A stretch of 64,000 nt of DNA. Origin: GAS368 sp965227745 (GTDB lineage: Bacteria; Verrucomicrobiota; Verrucomicrobiia; Opitutales; Opitutaceae). A program made the translations under genes and the position numbers. The stretch is taken from NCBI GenBank assembly GCA_965227745.1, contig OZ245769.1:2976001-3040000 (forward strand), given 5' to 3'. Shown here piece by piece: positions 26,922-34,573 of the stretch; the stretch's first letter is position 1, and each line of letters opens with the position of its first letter. Under the pieces are notes generated by a model, which did no database searches, was not told the DNA's origin, and was given only the letters and a program-made list of their open reading frames with translations.

Positions 26922-27994
26922 GCCAAAAAGCAGACGGCATGAACTATGCACCGCAGGGCAAGCCCAGCCCGGTGGTAAAACCCGGCGAGTTTACCTTTGC
27001 CGCGGCGCATCTCGACCACGGCCATATCTATGGTCAATGCAACGGCCTCCTCGAGGCCGGGGCCGATCTGAAATGGGTGTACGATCCGGACCCGAAGAAG
27101 GTGGAGGCCTTTGCCGCGAAGTATCCGCAGGCCAAGGTGGCGCGCTCGCTCGACGAGATCCTCGCGGACGACTCGGTCAAACTCGTCGCCGCCGCGGCGG
27201 TGCCTTGTGATCGCGGTCCGATCGGCTGCCGCGTGATGCAAGCGGGCAAGGATTACTTTACGGACAAGACGCCGTTTACCTCCCTCTCGCAACTCGACGA
27301 AGCCAAGGCCGTCGTCGCGCGCACGAACAAGAAGTACATGGTGTATTTCTCCGAGCGCCTGCACGTGGAAGCGGCGATGTACGCGACCGATCTCGTGGCG
27401 GGCGGCGTAATTGGCAAAGTCATCCAAGTGATCGGCCTCGGGCCGCATCGCCTCGGCAAGGCGGGACGCCCGGCGTGGTTCTTTGAGAAGGCAAAATTCG
27501 GCGGCATCCTCACCGATATCGGCAGCCACCAGTTCGAACAGTTTCTCACGTACACGGGCGCAACGGATGCGACCGTGACGCAGGCTGCAGTGGGTAATTT
27601 CGCGAATCCGGACAAGCCGGAGTTTGAAGACTTCGGCGAAGCCTCGCTGCTCGGTGACAATGGCACCTCGAACTATATTCGCGTGGACTGGTTTACGCCC
27701 GCCGGCCTCGGCACGTGGGGCGACGGACGCACCGTGATCCTCGGCACGAAGGGCTACATCGAACTGCGCAAGTACCTCGACGTCGCCCGCGACAAGACGG
27801 GCGATAATGTCTACATCGTGGACGATGCCGGCGAGCGACACATCAACGTCACGGGCCAGGTGGGCTTCCGCTTCTTCGGCCAGCTCATCCTCGACTGCCT
27901 CAATCGCACCGAGAAGGCGATGACCCAGGCGCACGCATTTAAGGCCGCCGAGCTGTGCCTGCGCGCGCAAATGGCGGCGCGGAAGATCGCGTGA
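26918..27994 (+). CDS. Gfo/Idh/MocA-family oxidoreductase
   Basis: A 358-aa NAD(P)-dependent dehydrogenase-like protein. The N-terminal Rossmann domain (about 27-145) reads HLDHGHIYGQCNGLLEAGAD in place of the usual G.G..G loop, which is altered. The EKP catalytic motif is seen as DKTP (about 112-115). The C-terminal alpha/beta domain follows (FGGILTDIGSHQFEQFL, with the usual D.G.H). It has no signal peptide. Such enzymes in this phylum often act on sugars, inositols or 3-keto glycosides, matching the two DUF1080 proteins nearby. It is coupled to def by a 4-base overlap. Confidence 0.88.
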   Translation: MSQKADGMNYAPQGKPSPVVKPGEFTFAAAHLDHGHIYGQCNGLLEAGADLKWVYDPDPKKVEAFAAKYPQAKVARSLDEILADDSVKLVAAAAVPCDRGPIGCRVMQAGKDYFTDKTPFTSLSQLDEAKAVVARTNKKYMVYFSERLHVEAAMYATDLVAGGVIGKVIQVIGLGPHRLGKAGRPAWFFEKAKFGGILTDIGSHQFEQFLTYTGATDATVTQAAVGNFANPDKPEFEDFGEASLLGDNGTSNYIRVDWFTPAGLGTWGDGRTVILGTKGYIELRKYLDVARDKTGDNVYIVDDAGERHINVTGQVGFRFFGQLILDCLNRTEKAMTQAHAFKAAELCLRAQMAARKIA

Positions 27995-28006
27995 GGTAGT
28001 GCTGCC

Positions 28007-28074
28007 GTGGGAGGGGCTTTAGGCCGCGACTGGAATCGAAACTAGATTCAGTCGGGGCATAAAGCCCCTCCCAC
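28007..28074. repeat. REPIN-like hairpin (family 'GGGGC.TAAAGCCCCTCCCAC')
   Basis: A 68-base inverted repeat with perfect 14-base outer arms (GTGGGAGGGGCTTT and AAAGCCCCTCCCAC). Half copies occur at 54170-54195 (GTCGGGGCGTAAAGCCCCTC) and 55535-55560. It lies 12 bases after the oxidoreductase gene and may also work as a terminator or mRNA stabiliser. Confidence 0.75.
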
Positions 28075-28121
28075 AGTTTAAGGCCGCGCGACTCTAACCC
28101 TCTTTTTTCCTAGTAACTTTC

Positions 28122-28685
28122 ATGCGCTCGATTGCCACGCGGACGGGAGATGACGGAACGACGAGTCTGCTCTATGGGCAGCGCGTGCCGAAGGATCATC
28201 CGCAGATCGAGGCGTTGGGGGCGTTGGATGAACTGAATGTCGCGCTCGGAGCGATCAAGCCGCTGCTCGGTGCGGGACCCAACTCGGGAGCGGGGGCGGA
28301 GAATGAGAAGACAGGGCGGCACGCGTTGATCACGACGATGCAGAAAAATCTCGTGGCGCTGATGGGCGAGCTGGCATGCGCGGAGAGCGATGCGGAACGG
28401 TACGCGGCGTCGAAATTCGAGAAGGTCAGCGAAGCGGATTTGCAACGCCTCGACGAGGCAGTCGCGGAGTTGGAAGCACGCGGGCTGAAATTCGACGGCT
28501 GGGCAACACCCGGCGCGACGGCGCGGGCATCGGCCTACGATACGGCCCGCGTGACGGCGCGGCGAGCGGAGCGGCGGCTGGTCGCGCTGCCCACGCACGG
28601 CAAGAGCGTGCGGCCGCTGCTGCATCAGTTTGTGAATCGACTGTCGGATCTACTGTGGCTGCTGGCGCGCGAAGCGGAGCAGTGA
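28122..28685 (+). CDS. Cob(I)yrinic acid a,c-diamide adenosyltransferase, PduO type
   Basis: Transfers the adenosyl group of ATP to cob(I)alamin, making coenzyme B12. The 187-aa sequence has the PduO-type motifs: TRTGDDGTTSL near the N-terminus (ATP), ALGALDELNVALG, RVTARRAERRL (Arg cluster contacting ATP and the corrin site) and VNRLSDLLWLLARE at the end. It is soluble and trimeric in the family. It has no cobalamin-synthesis neighbours, so it probably serves salvage. Convergent with the sigma factor gene downstream. Confidence 0.93.
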   Translation: MRSIATRTGDDGTTSLLYGQRVPKDHPQIEALGALDELNVALGAIKPLLGAGPNSGAGAENEKTGRHALITTMQKNLVALMGELACAESDAERYAASKFEKVSEADLQRLDEAVAELEARGLKFDGWATPGATARASAYDTARVTARRAERRLVALPTHGKSVRPLLHQFVNRLSDLLWLLAREAEQ

Positions 28686-28784
28686 GACGGCGGCGGTTGA
28701 GTAGGCTGGCGTCTTCGTCGGGCATGGGTGTCATCTAGTACAACCCACGGACGCGCCGGACCGGACAAAAAAATGCGCGGCCTT
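28686..28784 (-). other. Possible remnant of a sigma-gene promoter and start
   Basis: Read on the minus strand, CGCGCATTTTTTTGTCCGG (28761-28779 on plus) is followed about 16 bases later by GTTGTACTAGA and then an ATG opening with MPDEDASLLNR. The same TTTTTTTGTCCGG box sits upstream of the intact sigma gene (30497-30516), which opens MIEDSELLRR. The similarity to sigma-gene starts ends after about 11 codons. It may be a truncated duplicate of the 5' end of such a gene, or a second promoter. Evidence is short and suggestive only. Confidence 0.3.
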
Positions 28785-30461
28785 CTATGGTGCCAGCAAC
28801 TCGGGGTGGCCGGCGCGCTGGAGGTAGGGGCGCAGGAGGGTCTTGAACTCGGTGGAACCGTCGACGGCGAGGACGCGCGCGATGTGTTCCTTGGCGTGGT
28901 CGAGATCGCCGGCACCGGCGAGGACTTCGATGTTTTTCAGCGCGGTGCGGAGAGTCGACCGGATCATGGTTTGCCGCAGATACTCGGCGTTGGGTTGGCC
29001 CGTGAGATCGGGACTGCGTTGGATATCGTTTTCGAACTGACGGATCATGTCGGCGTAGGGGCGAGCGCGCAAGGCATCGGCGTAGCGACCGCGATCGGCG
29101 AGCGGTTGGAAGAGGAAACGCTCGAAGCGGCTACGGCGGGCGTCACCGGGCGAAAATTGATCGAGCAGCGCGAGGCTGCGGGCGTCGTCGCCCAGATTGC
29201 GATTCAGGCCGATGTAGAGGCCGATGGAGTCCAAGTCGGGAGGGGTGGCCGTTACTTGGCGCTCGGCGAGTTCGCGACGCTCCTGCAGGAGGGCGAGCGC
29301 CGGGGGATAGGATTTGGCGAGCTCGGCAATCGACGAGAGGAGAAAGCTGCTGCGGACGCCGACAAACGAGGGAGTGACCACCATGCCCTCATCGAGGCAC
29401 CAGATGTACTCGCGAAGGGCCTCTTCATGCTGGCCGTTTTTCGCCAGCGTCTGGGCGCGCTGGTAGCGATCCTGCACGGCCTGCGCCTCGGGCGGCAGCG
29501 CGATGGTGGTGGCGCGAGCGGGCGGCGCGGGCGGTCTGGCGGGGGCGATGAGTGCGGAAGTCGGCGTCGTGGCCTGATCTAGATTCGTGCGGGAAACGGT
29601 CGTGGGGGCGGGACGGCTATCGGGTTTAGGCGAAGCCACGAGGGCAGATGCGTCCGGCGCCGGCACATCCTCGACTGGAGACTCCGTCTGGCCCGCTTGA
29701 TAGATCGCGGTGCCGAGGCCGATCAAGGCCACGGCGCCGAGCGACCCGAGGATGGTCTTGCCCGTGAAGAGGGTCTGCAAGGCCCCGGCACCGATACTGC
29801 CGCCGGCGGCAGCCGCGCTGAATGCCGCGCCGGTGATCGAGGCGGCGAGGCCGCTGGGGGCCGCGACGGCGACCTGATTCGCCAAGGCGAGGCCGAGGGC
29901 GCCCGTGGTGGAGGTAACGCCGCGTTTGGAGAGGGCGGCATGGAGTTTATCGAGCGCGCGCTCGACGCGCTTACGCGCGGTGTCTTCAGAGAGCCGGAGG
30001 GCGTAGCCGATATCGGCGAAAGGCCGCTCCTCAAAAAAGCGCAGGGCCACGGCATCGCGGTCGTCGTCACTCAGGTCGGCCATCGCCTCGTCGAGCACGG
30101 GCCGGAGTTTTTCCCAGTCTTCGGCGCGTTCGCCGGCCTGGTGGGTCGGATCGTTCATGAGTTGAGTTTGCTGCTCGCGGGCGCGGCGGCGGCGCTCGGA
30201 GCGCACCACATCGGTGCCGGCATACTGGGCACTGCGATAAAGCCAGCCGCTGAGGACCGGGCGCGTCATGAGCGAGGAGGCCTTGCGCGCGAGATCGGCG
30301 AAGACCTTTTGCGTGACATCCTCGGCGAGATGGGCATCGCCGCCGACTTGGCGGAGAGCGACGGAGTACACGAGATTGACGCGCCGCTGCACGAGTTCGG
30401 AGAACGCCGCTTGGGAGCGGTCCTCGACATAACGGCGAAGCAATTCGGAATCTTCGATCAT
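28785..30461 (-). CDS. Sigma-70 family (ECF-type) factor with membrane anchor and extracytoplasmic tail
   Basis: A 558-aa protein. Residues 1-95 are sigma region 2 (AAFSELVQRRVNLVYSVALR, GDAHLAEDVTQKVFADLARK). Residues 115-180 are region 4 (DDRDAVALRFFEERPFADIG, EDTARKRVERALDKL). Then come an Ala/Gly-rich hydrophobic stretch (186-228), a clear membrane helix (236-256), a Pro-rich linker (258-310) and a helical TPR-like tail to the end. Ordinary ECF factors stop near 180 residues. The start at 30461 matches the paralogue at 36361-37725. It is probably tethered to the membrane and released or controlled by signals sensed outside; this is inferred. No separate anti-sigma gene is adjacent. Confidence 0.85.
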   Translation of the reverse strand: MIEDSELLRRYVEDRSQAAFSELVQRRVNLVYSVALRQVGGDAHLAEDVTQKVFADLARKASSLMTRPVLSGWLYRSAQYAGTDVVRSERRRRAREQQTQLMNDPTHQAGERAEDWEKLRPVLDEAMADLSDDDRDAVALRFFEERPFADIGYALRLSEDTARKRVERALDKLHAALSKRGVTSTTGALGLALANQVAVAAPSGLAASITGAAFSAAAAGGSIGAGALQTLFTGKTILGSLGAVALIGLGTAIYQAGQTESPVEDVPAPDASALVASPKPDSRPAPTTVSRTNLDQATTPTSALIAPARPPAPPARATTIALPPEAQAVQDRYQRAQTLAKNGQHEEALREYIWCLDEGMVVTPSFVGVRSSFLLSSIAELAKSYPPALALLQERRELAERQVTATPPDLDSIGLYIGLNRNLGDDARSLALLDQFSPGDARRSRFERFLFQPLADRGRYADALRARPYADMIRQFENDIQRSPDLTGQPNAEYLRQTMIRSTLRTALKNIEVLAGAGDLDHAKEHIARVLAVDGSTEFKTLLRPYLQRAGHPELLAP

Positions 30462-30466
30462 GAGGT

Positions 30467-30516
30467 GCGTATATATAACAGGCGCACCGGGCAAAACCGG
30501 ACAAAAAAAATGCGCG
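30467..30516 (-). promoter_or_regulatory. Candidate promoter of the membrane-anchored sigma gene
   Basis: Upstream of the sigma start, the minus strand reads TTTTTTTTGTCCGG, a spacer of 17 bases, then GTTATATATA, ending a few bases before the ATG at 30461. The box TTTTTTTGTCCGG recurs once in this window, just downstream of the same gene (28761-28779). This could be the gene's own ECF-type promoter with autoregulation. Confidence 0.35.
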
Positions 30517-30585
30517 AGTGTGAAAGCGGATGGCGGGGCGCGGCTTTGGGCGCGAGGAGGTGGCGCACGACGCGCCGCGCCCCAT

Positions 30586-31053
30586 TTACGTACTCAATGT
30601 CATCCGGTGGCTTAACATCGAAAAGCCGAGGCGCGTGAACGCAGCTTGAGCCCGGATATTGAAATCCCAAACGGTCAATTCGATCGTCGGGTATCCTCGC
30701 GCCTCCGCGTTATCTCGCATCGCCTGGAGCATGGCTCGGGCAGCACCACGCCCCCTTGCTTCAGGTCGGACGGCGATTTGGCAGACATCGCAAAATTTTC
30801 GCGCCGGCCGAAAGCAGGTGGCGGGCTTATCATGAAATTCGGCTAAAAGATAGCCGACGGGTACAACCTCCTCAGCAAGCAGCCAAAGATAGGCTGACTG
30901 GTTGAACATATCGCTAAATGAGCGGGCTACTTCGCCCTCATTTGGCTCAGACTTGAACGTGTCTGGAAGGGCGTCGCTGTGCAAGGAATGCACATGTTTG
31001 TTCAGAGCGACGAGGGCCGGAATATCTAACTCGGTTGGTTTTCGAATGGTCAT
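30586..31053 (-). CDS. GNAT-family N-acetyltransferase
   Basis: A 155-aa single-domain acetyl-CoA-dependent acetyltransferase. Motif A is well kept as CQIAVRPEARGRGAARAML (the R/Q..G.G/A acetyl-CoA pyrophosphate loop), preceded by strand 4. Motif B follows (IELTVWDFNIRAQAAFTRLGF), typical of GNAT proteins acting on amino groups of small molecules or protein N-termini. The substrate is unknown. It is expressed alone on the minus strand, downstream of a strong terminator at 31095-31125. Confidence 0.88.
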   Translation of the reverse strand: MTIRKPTELDIPALVALNKHVHSLHSDALPDTFKSEPNEGEVARSFSDMFNQSAYLWLLAEEVVPVGYLLAEFHDKPATCFRPARKFCDVCQIAVRPEARGRGAARAMLQAMRDNAEARGYPTIELTVWDFNIRAQAAFTRLGFSMLSHRMTLST

Positions 31054-31094
31054 GAGGTTTCGGATTTTTGGAATCCGCCCTCTAGAAAGATTCT

Positions 31095-31125
31095 AAAAAA
31101 AGAAAGCCGCCTAGAGAGGCGGCTT
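31095..31125 (-). terminator. Intrinsic terminator upstream of the GNAT gene
   Basis: On the minus strand a perfect stem AAGCCGCCT/AGGCGGCTT with a four-base loop is followed by TCTTTTTTT. It separates the lyase transcription unit from the GNAT gene. The stem ends only about 50 bases before the GNAT start, so that gene's promoter must be inside or just below it. Confidence 0.8.
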
Positions 31126-31347
31126 CGGTTTGGGAATGATCGAGGCGCGCCGTTTAAAAAACGGGCGCGTAATAGGACTTCAGGAGTGAAGCGCTTTTGA
31201 TCATGGAACAGGAATAGACCGTGGAACGATCTTCTCGTCAATATCGAGGCGTTGGCGAGGCGCGGAGGGCACGTCACTTGCGGGCTCACGGACCACTCGC
31301 TCACGCTCGCGGCGACCGGAAGCATGTGATCGGTCCTTGAGTCTACA
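31126..31347. other. Intergenic region below the lyase gene
   Basis: No convincing gene. It contains the unit CACTCGCTCACGCTCGCGGC (about 31294-31313) followed by GACCGGAA. Diverged copies lie at about 53000-53025 and 57531-57561, all intergenic. A short minus-strand reading frame across it (31050-31325) runs through the terminator hairpin and is not credible. Confidence 0.4.
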
Positions 31348-32742
31348 TTAGTTGCTTACCAGCGAATTCAGATACAGCTCCAGATGCGTATACCCGTTGG
31401 GGGAAATCGTGGCACCATCGGACGGGTTCGTGGGGTTCAGGCCGTGGGCGGTCTCCCATGCGTCGGGCAGGCCGTCGCCGTCGGTGTCGAGCGGGGCGGG
31501 TTTTGACTGGAGGACGGGCCAGCCGCCGACCTCGTTTTGGGAATCGAGGGTCTTCCCTTGGCGTTGGCGGACATTGTCGACGACCCGAATATCCACGGCG
31601 TCGCGCACGAGCGAAGCGCCGGCGCGGGCGAGGACGAGTTCGAGGGCGGCGGGGGCGGGCTGAGTTTGCGGGAGCGCGGCGCCGAGGGTGGCGGGCGTGT
31701 CGGTTTTCCAATCGGTGACTTTGCCGGCGTATTTGTAGCCGGTGTTGGGATTGAGCCAGCGCTTGAAGTCGAGGGCGGCGTAGTTGTCGCGGGTGAAGTC
31801 ATCGCGGCCCTCGAAGACGTTGCCGCTCATGTGGCCCTTGGCGAGGTCGGGCAGGCTGCCCTTCATCGCGATGGGTTGCTTCGCGGGGTCGGACATCGGG
31901 CCGGGAATCCAGACGTTGTTGATACAGTTGATAAAGTGATCGGCGAAATTCGCGGTGCCCGACGTGCTCCAGTTGTAGATGACGTTGTTGCGGAAATCGA
32001 CGATGTGCTGCGGCGGTTTCTGCGCGCTGCCGAGCGTGGGGTGGCGGTCGCGGCAGGTAGAGATGAGATTATGGTGGAGGGTGATGTCGCCAGAGAGGTC
32101 GCGGTAGGAGGCGGCCATGGCGTGCGAGCCCTTGTTGTGCAGGCTGTGATTGAGCGCCTCGCTGATGATGCACCACTGGAGGGTGAAATTGCCGCCGCGG
32201 CGCAGGTCGTGCGTGCCATCGATGGCCCAGCTCAGCGAGCAGTGATCGAAGATCACGCGGTCAATATCGTCGGTGTTGACGGTGTCGTCGCCGCCCTTGG
32301 CGCCGAGGGGTTTGTTTTCGCCGCCGAGGCGGAAGCGCAGATAACGCACAACCACGTCGTGCGCGTTTTTAATCTGAAACGTGTAATCGCGCAGCGTGAT
32401 GCCGTCGCCGGGCGCGGTCTGGCCGGCGAGCGTGATGAAGGATTTATCGAGCACGAGCGCGCTCTTGAGCTGGATCGTGCCGGAGAGGTCGAAGACGATG
32501 GTGCGCGGGCCGTTCGCGGTTTTGAGGCCCTGACGAAGCGAGCCGGGGCCGGAGTCGTCGAGCGTGGTGACGTGGTAGACGTCGCCCCCGCGCCCGCCCT
32601 TCGCGACGCGGCCGAAGCCCTCGGCGCCGGGAAACGCGGGCAATTCATCCGCGGCCCGCGCGGTAGGCAGAGCCAGCGCAGCAACGCAAAGGCTGGGCAA
32701 AGCGAAGCGGCGAGTGGAACGGGGGAACCGGGGTAAGTTCAT
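31348..32742 (-). CDS. Secreted pectate lyase-like polysaccharide lyase (PL1 type)
   Basis: A 464-aa exported beta-helix protein. Residues 1-30 form a signal peptide ending in PTARA-AD. The opening FPGAEGFGRVAKGGRGG..YHVTTLDDSGPGSLR is the usual PL1 start, followed by IVFDLSGTI, SFITLAGQTAPGDGI, VVRYLRFRLGG, DRVIFDHCSLSW and the DLSGDITLHHNLI strand of the beta-helix. Ca-binding acidic residues are plausible in GGDDTVNTDDID. The C-terminal part (about 420-464) carries the DTDGDGLPDAWE calcium-loop typical of secreted lyases. It fits with the rhamnogalacturonan acetylesterase and rhamnose mutarotase found 8-10 kb away. Confidence 0.88.
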   Translation of the reverse strand: MNLPRFPRSTRRFALPSLCVAALALPTARAADELPAFPGAEGFGRVAKGGRGGDVYHVTTLDDSGPGSLRQGLKTANGPRTIVFDLSGTIQLKSALVLDKSFITLAGQTAPGDGITLRDYTFQIKNAHDVVVRYLRFRLGGENKPLGAKGGDDTVNTDDIDRVIFDHCSLSWAIDGTHDLRRGGNFTLQWCIISEALNHSLHNKGSHAMAASYRDLSGDITLHHNLISTCRDRHPTLGSAQKPPQHIVDFRNNVIYNWSTSGTANFADHFINCINNVWIPGPMSDPAKQPIAMKGSLPDLAKGHMSGNVFEGRDDFTRDNYAALDFKRWLNPNTGYKYAGKVTDWKTDTPATLGAALPQTQPAPAALELVLARAGASLVRDAVDIRVVDNVRQRQGKTLDSQNEVGGWPVLQSKPAPLDTDGDGLPDAWETAHGLNPTNPSDGATISPNGYTHLELYLNSLVSN

Positions 32743-32849
32743 CGGCGGGGTGGATGCGATTCAGGCGCGATCCTCGCTGAGTCGCGAGGTGATTGTAAGC
32801 CTCGGGGGTGGATTGCGACCCTAGTCGCATGCCGCCAAACACACTGCCC

Positions 32850-33500
32850 TCACGCGGCGAGCGCGTGGCAGGCGCGGGCGAGGAAACGATCGGTAATCGC
32901 CGGCACCCGCTGGAGGGCGAAGATCGAGCGCGGCTCCCAGAGCATGGTGCGGAGCGGCTCGAGGAAACGCTTCGGGAGATCGGGCTCGGCGACGTTTTGC
33001 AAAATCGAAAGCGTCTGGCGCGAGGCGGGCAGGCCCAGCCACTCCAGCACGCCGAAGATGCCGCTGCGCTCGAAGATGGCATTGATCTCGCCCCAGCCGG
33101 CGCCGGTGAGACCACGCAGGCTGACGTGCGACGCGAGGAAGGAGGTGAGCGCGGGCGTCTCGGAGAGCACGGCAAGCAGATCGGGGCAGCGGGCGATGAC
33201 CTGGAGCGCTTCCATGCGGGTAAACGTGAAGCGGAGGAGAAATTCGCGCACCTCGGTCGGGACGAACTCAAGGTACCGGTTCCACGCCTGCGGGCTGCAG
33301 GACTGCGCGGCGGACGCCAGCGAGTCCTCGGAAGGAGCGATCACGATCCACTCCTCGCCGTAGAGGCGCTCGAACTCGACGTCGGGCCAGGTGGTAACGC
33401 GATACGAGATGCCGAGGTGGGACCAGGAGAGCGCGAGGGGAACGACGCATTTGGGGGTGCGGCGGGCGGTGGCTTTTTTCGAGGAGAAGATCGAGTTCAT
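32850..33500 (-). CDS. Hypothetical protein (216 aa), divergent from WYL regulator
   Basis: A soluble 216-aa protein with no signal peptide. The first 60 residues are beta-rich (VVPLALSWSHLGISYRVTTW) and the rest is helical with many Leu/Phe/Arg (FLLRFTFTRMEALQVIARCP). I do not recognise the family. Its gene starts 69 bases from the divergent WYL regulator gene, a spacing that suggests shared control. Coding potential is good throughout and no other frame competes. Confidence 0.65.
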   Translation of the reverse strand: MNSIFSSKKATARRTPKCVVPLALSWSHLGISYRVTTWPDVEFERLYGEEWIVIAPSEDSLASAAQSCSPQAWNRYLEFVPTEVREFLLRFTFTRMEALQVIARCPDLLAVLSETPALTSFLASHVSLRGLTGAGWGEINAIFERSGIFGVLEWLGLPASRQTLSILQNVAEPDLPKRFLEPLRTMLWEPRSIFALQRVPAITDRFLARACHALAA

Positions 33501-33569
33501 ACGCCTAATTTATCCGCAGGGGTGAGACATTGTCTGGCCCACCCTCAAAATATCTGAAAGAAAACCGTC

Positions 33570-34571
33570 ATGTCCGCCGCCATCGCCACGCCCCGCACCC
33601 TCGTCTCCCGCCCGCCGCTCGAGCGCATGATGCGCATCCATGACGAGCTGCGCCGCGGGACGCTCACCAATTGTACGAAGCTGATGAAGGTGCTCGAGGT
33701 GTCGCGCAAAACCATCGTGCGTGACATGGCTTTCATGCGCGACCGGCTCGACCTGCCCATCGAGTTCGACGCCCGCATCAACGCCTACCGTTACACGCAT
33801 CCGGTGAATTCGTTTCCCACGGTCAATGTCACCGAAGGCGAACTCCTCGCGCTGCTCGTCGCGCAACGGGCGCTGCAACAATACCGCGGCACGCCATTTC
33901 ACCGGCAGCTCGAGATCGCGTTTGAAAAACTCGCCGGCGGACTGCGCGACAAAATTTCATTTTCGCCGACCGACGAATTGCGCGCGGTGTCGTTTAAAAA
34001 CATCGGCATCGGCAAGACGGACCTCGTGGTCTTCAACGCGCTGAGCAGCGCGGCGCTGCGGCAATTCGAGGTGACGTTTTCGTACCGCAAACCGGGCGAG
34101 ACGAAGAAGGTGCCGCGCCGCGTGCAGCCCTACCACCTCGCGAATCGCGAAAACCTCTGGTACCTCATCGGCTTCGACCAAGAGCGGAAAGCCCTGCGGA
34201 CCTTTGCGCTACCGCGCATCGCGGACGTGATGCCCACGAAGGAGACTTTCGTCCGACCGCTGGATTTCTCCCCGGAGAAATTCTTTGCCAATTCCCTTGG
34301 CGTGCTCGAGGGCAAGGGCGATCACCGCGTGGTGATCCGCTTTGCGGCCACGGTCGCGGAGCGCGTGCGCGAGCGCGAGTGGCACGAATCGCAGGAACTG
34401 CGTGACCTGCCCGGCGGCGCGCTCGAAGTCACCCTGCGCCTCGGCGCGCTCAGCGAGGTGGAGCAGTGGATTCTGGGTTGGGGCGCGGCGGCCGAGGTCA
34501 TCGCACCCGAGGAATTGCGCGCGAGCATGAAGAAAACGGCGACGGCGCTCGCGAAGACTTACCAGTCCTGA
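33570..34571 (+). CDS. WYL-domain transcriptional regulator
   Basis: A 333-aa regulator. Residues 15-75 form a winged HTH (HDELRRGTLTNCTKLMKVLE, VSRKTIVRDMAFMRDRL). Residues 140-230 hold the WYL domain (VTFSYRKPGETKKVPRRVQP, then LWYLIGFDQERKALRTFALP), a ligand or nucleic-acid sensing fold. The C-terminal WCX extension follows (about 245-330). WYL proteins often control stress, DNA-damage or defence genes; no defence gene is visible here. The nearest divergent gene at 32850-33500 is the likely target. Its stop is 2 bases before the esterase gene, so the two are cotranscribed. Confidence 0.9.
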   Translation: MSAAIATPRTLVSRPPLERMMRIHDELRRGTLTNCTKLMKVLEVSRKTIVRDMAFMRDRLDLPIEFDARINAYRYTHPVNSFPTVNVTEGELLALLVAQRALQQYRGTPFHRQLEIAFEKLAGGLRDKISFSPTDELRAVSFKNIGIGKTDLVVFNALSSAALRQFEVTFSYRKPGETKKVPRRVQPYHLANRENLWYLIGFDQERKALRTFALPRIADVMPTKETFVRPLDFSPEKFFANSLGVLEGKGDHRVVIRFAATVAERVREREWHESQELRDLPGGALEVTLRLGALSEVEQWILGWGAAAEVIAPEELRASMKKTATALAKTYQS

Positions 34572-34573
34572 CC

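Noticed and set aside
28426..28734. A 102-residue minus-strand frame antisense to the adenosyltransferase gene
   Set aside because: Only its first 11 codons look like a sigma-gene start; the rest overlaps the highly conserved adenosyltransferase frame.
31050..31325. A 91-residue minus-strand frame before the GNAT gene
   Set aside because: It crosses a strong terminator hairpin and a dispersed repeat; the product has no family resemblance.
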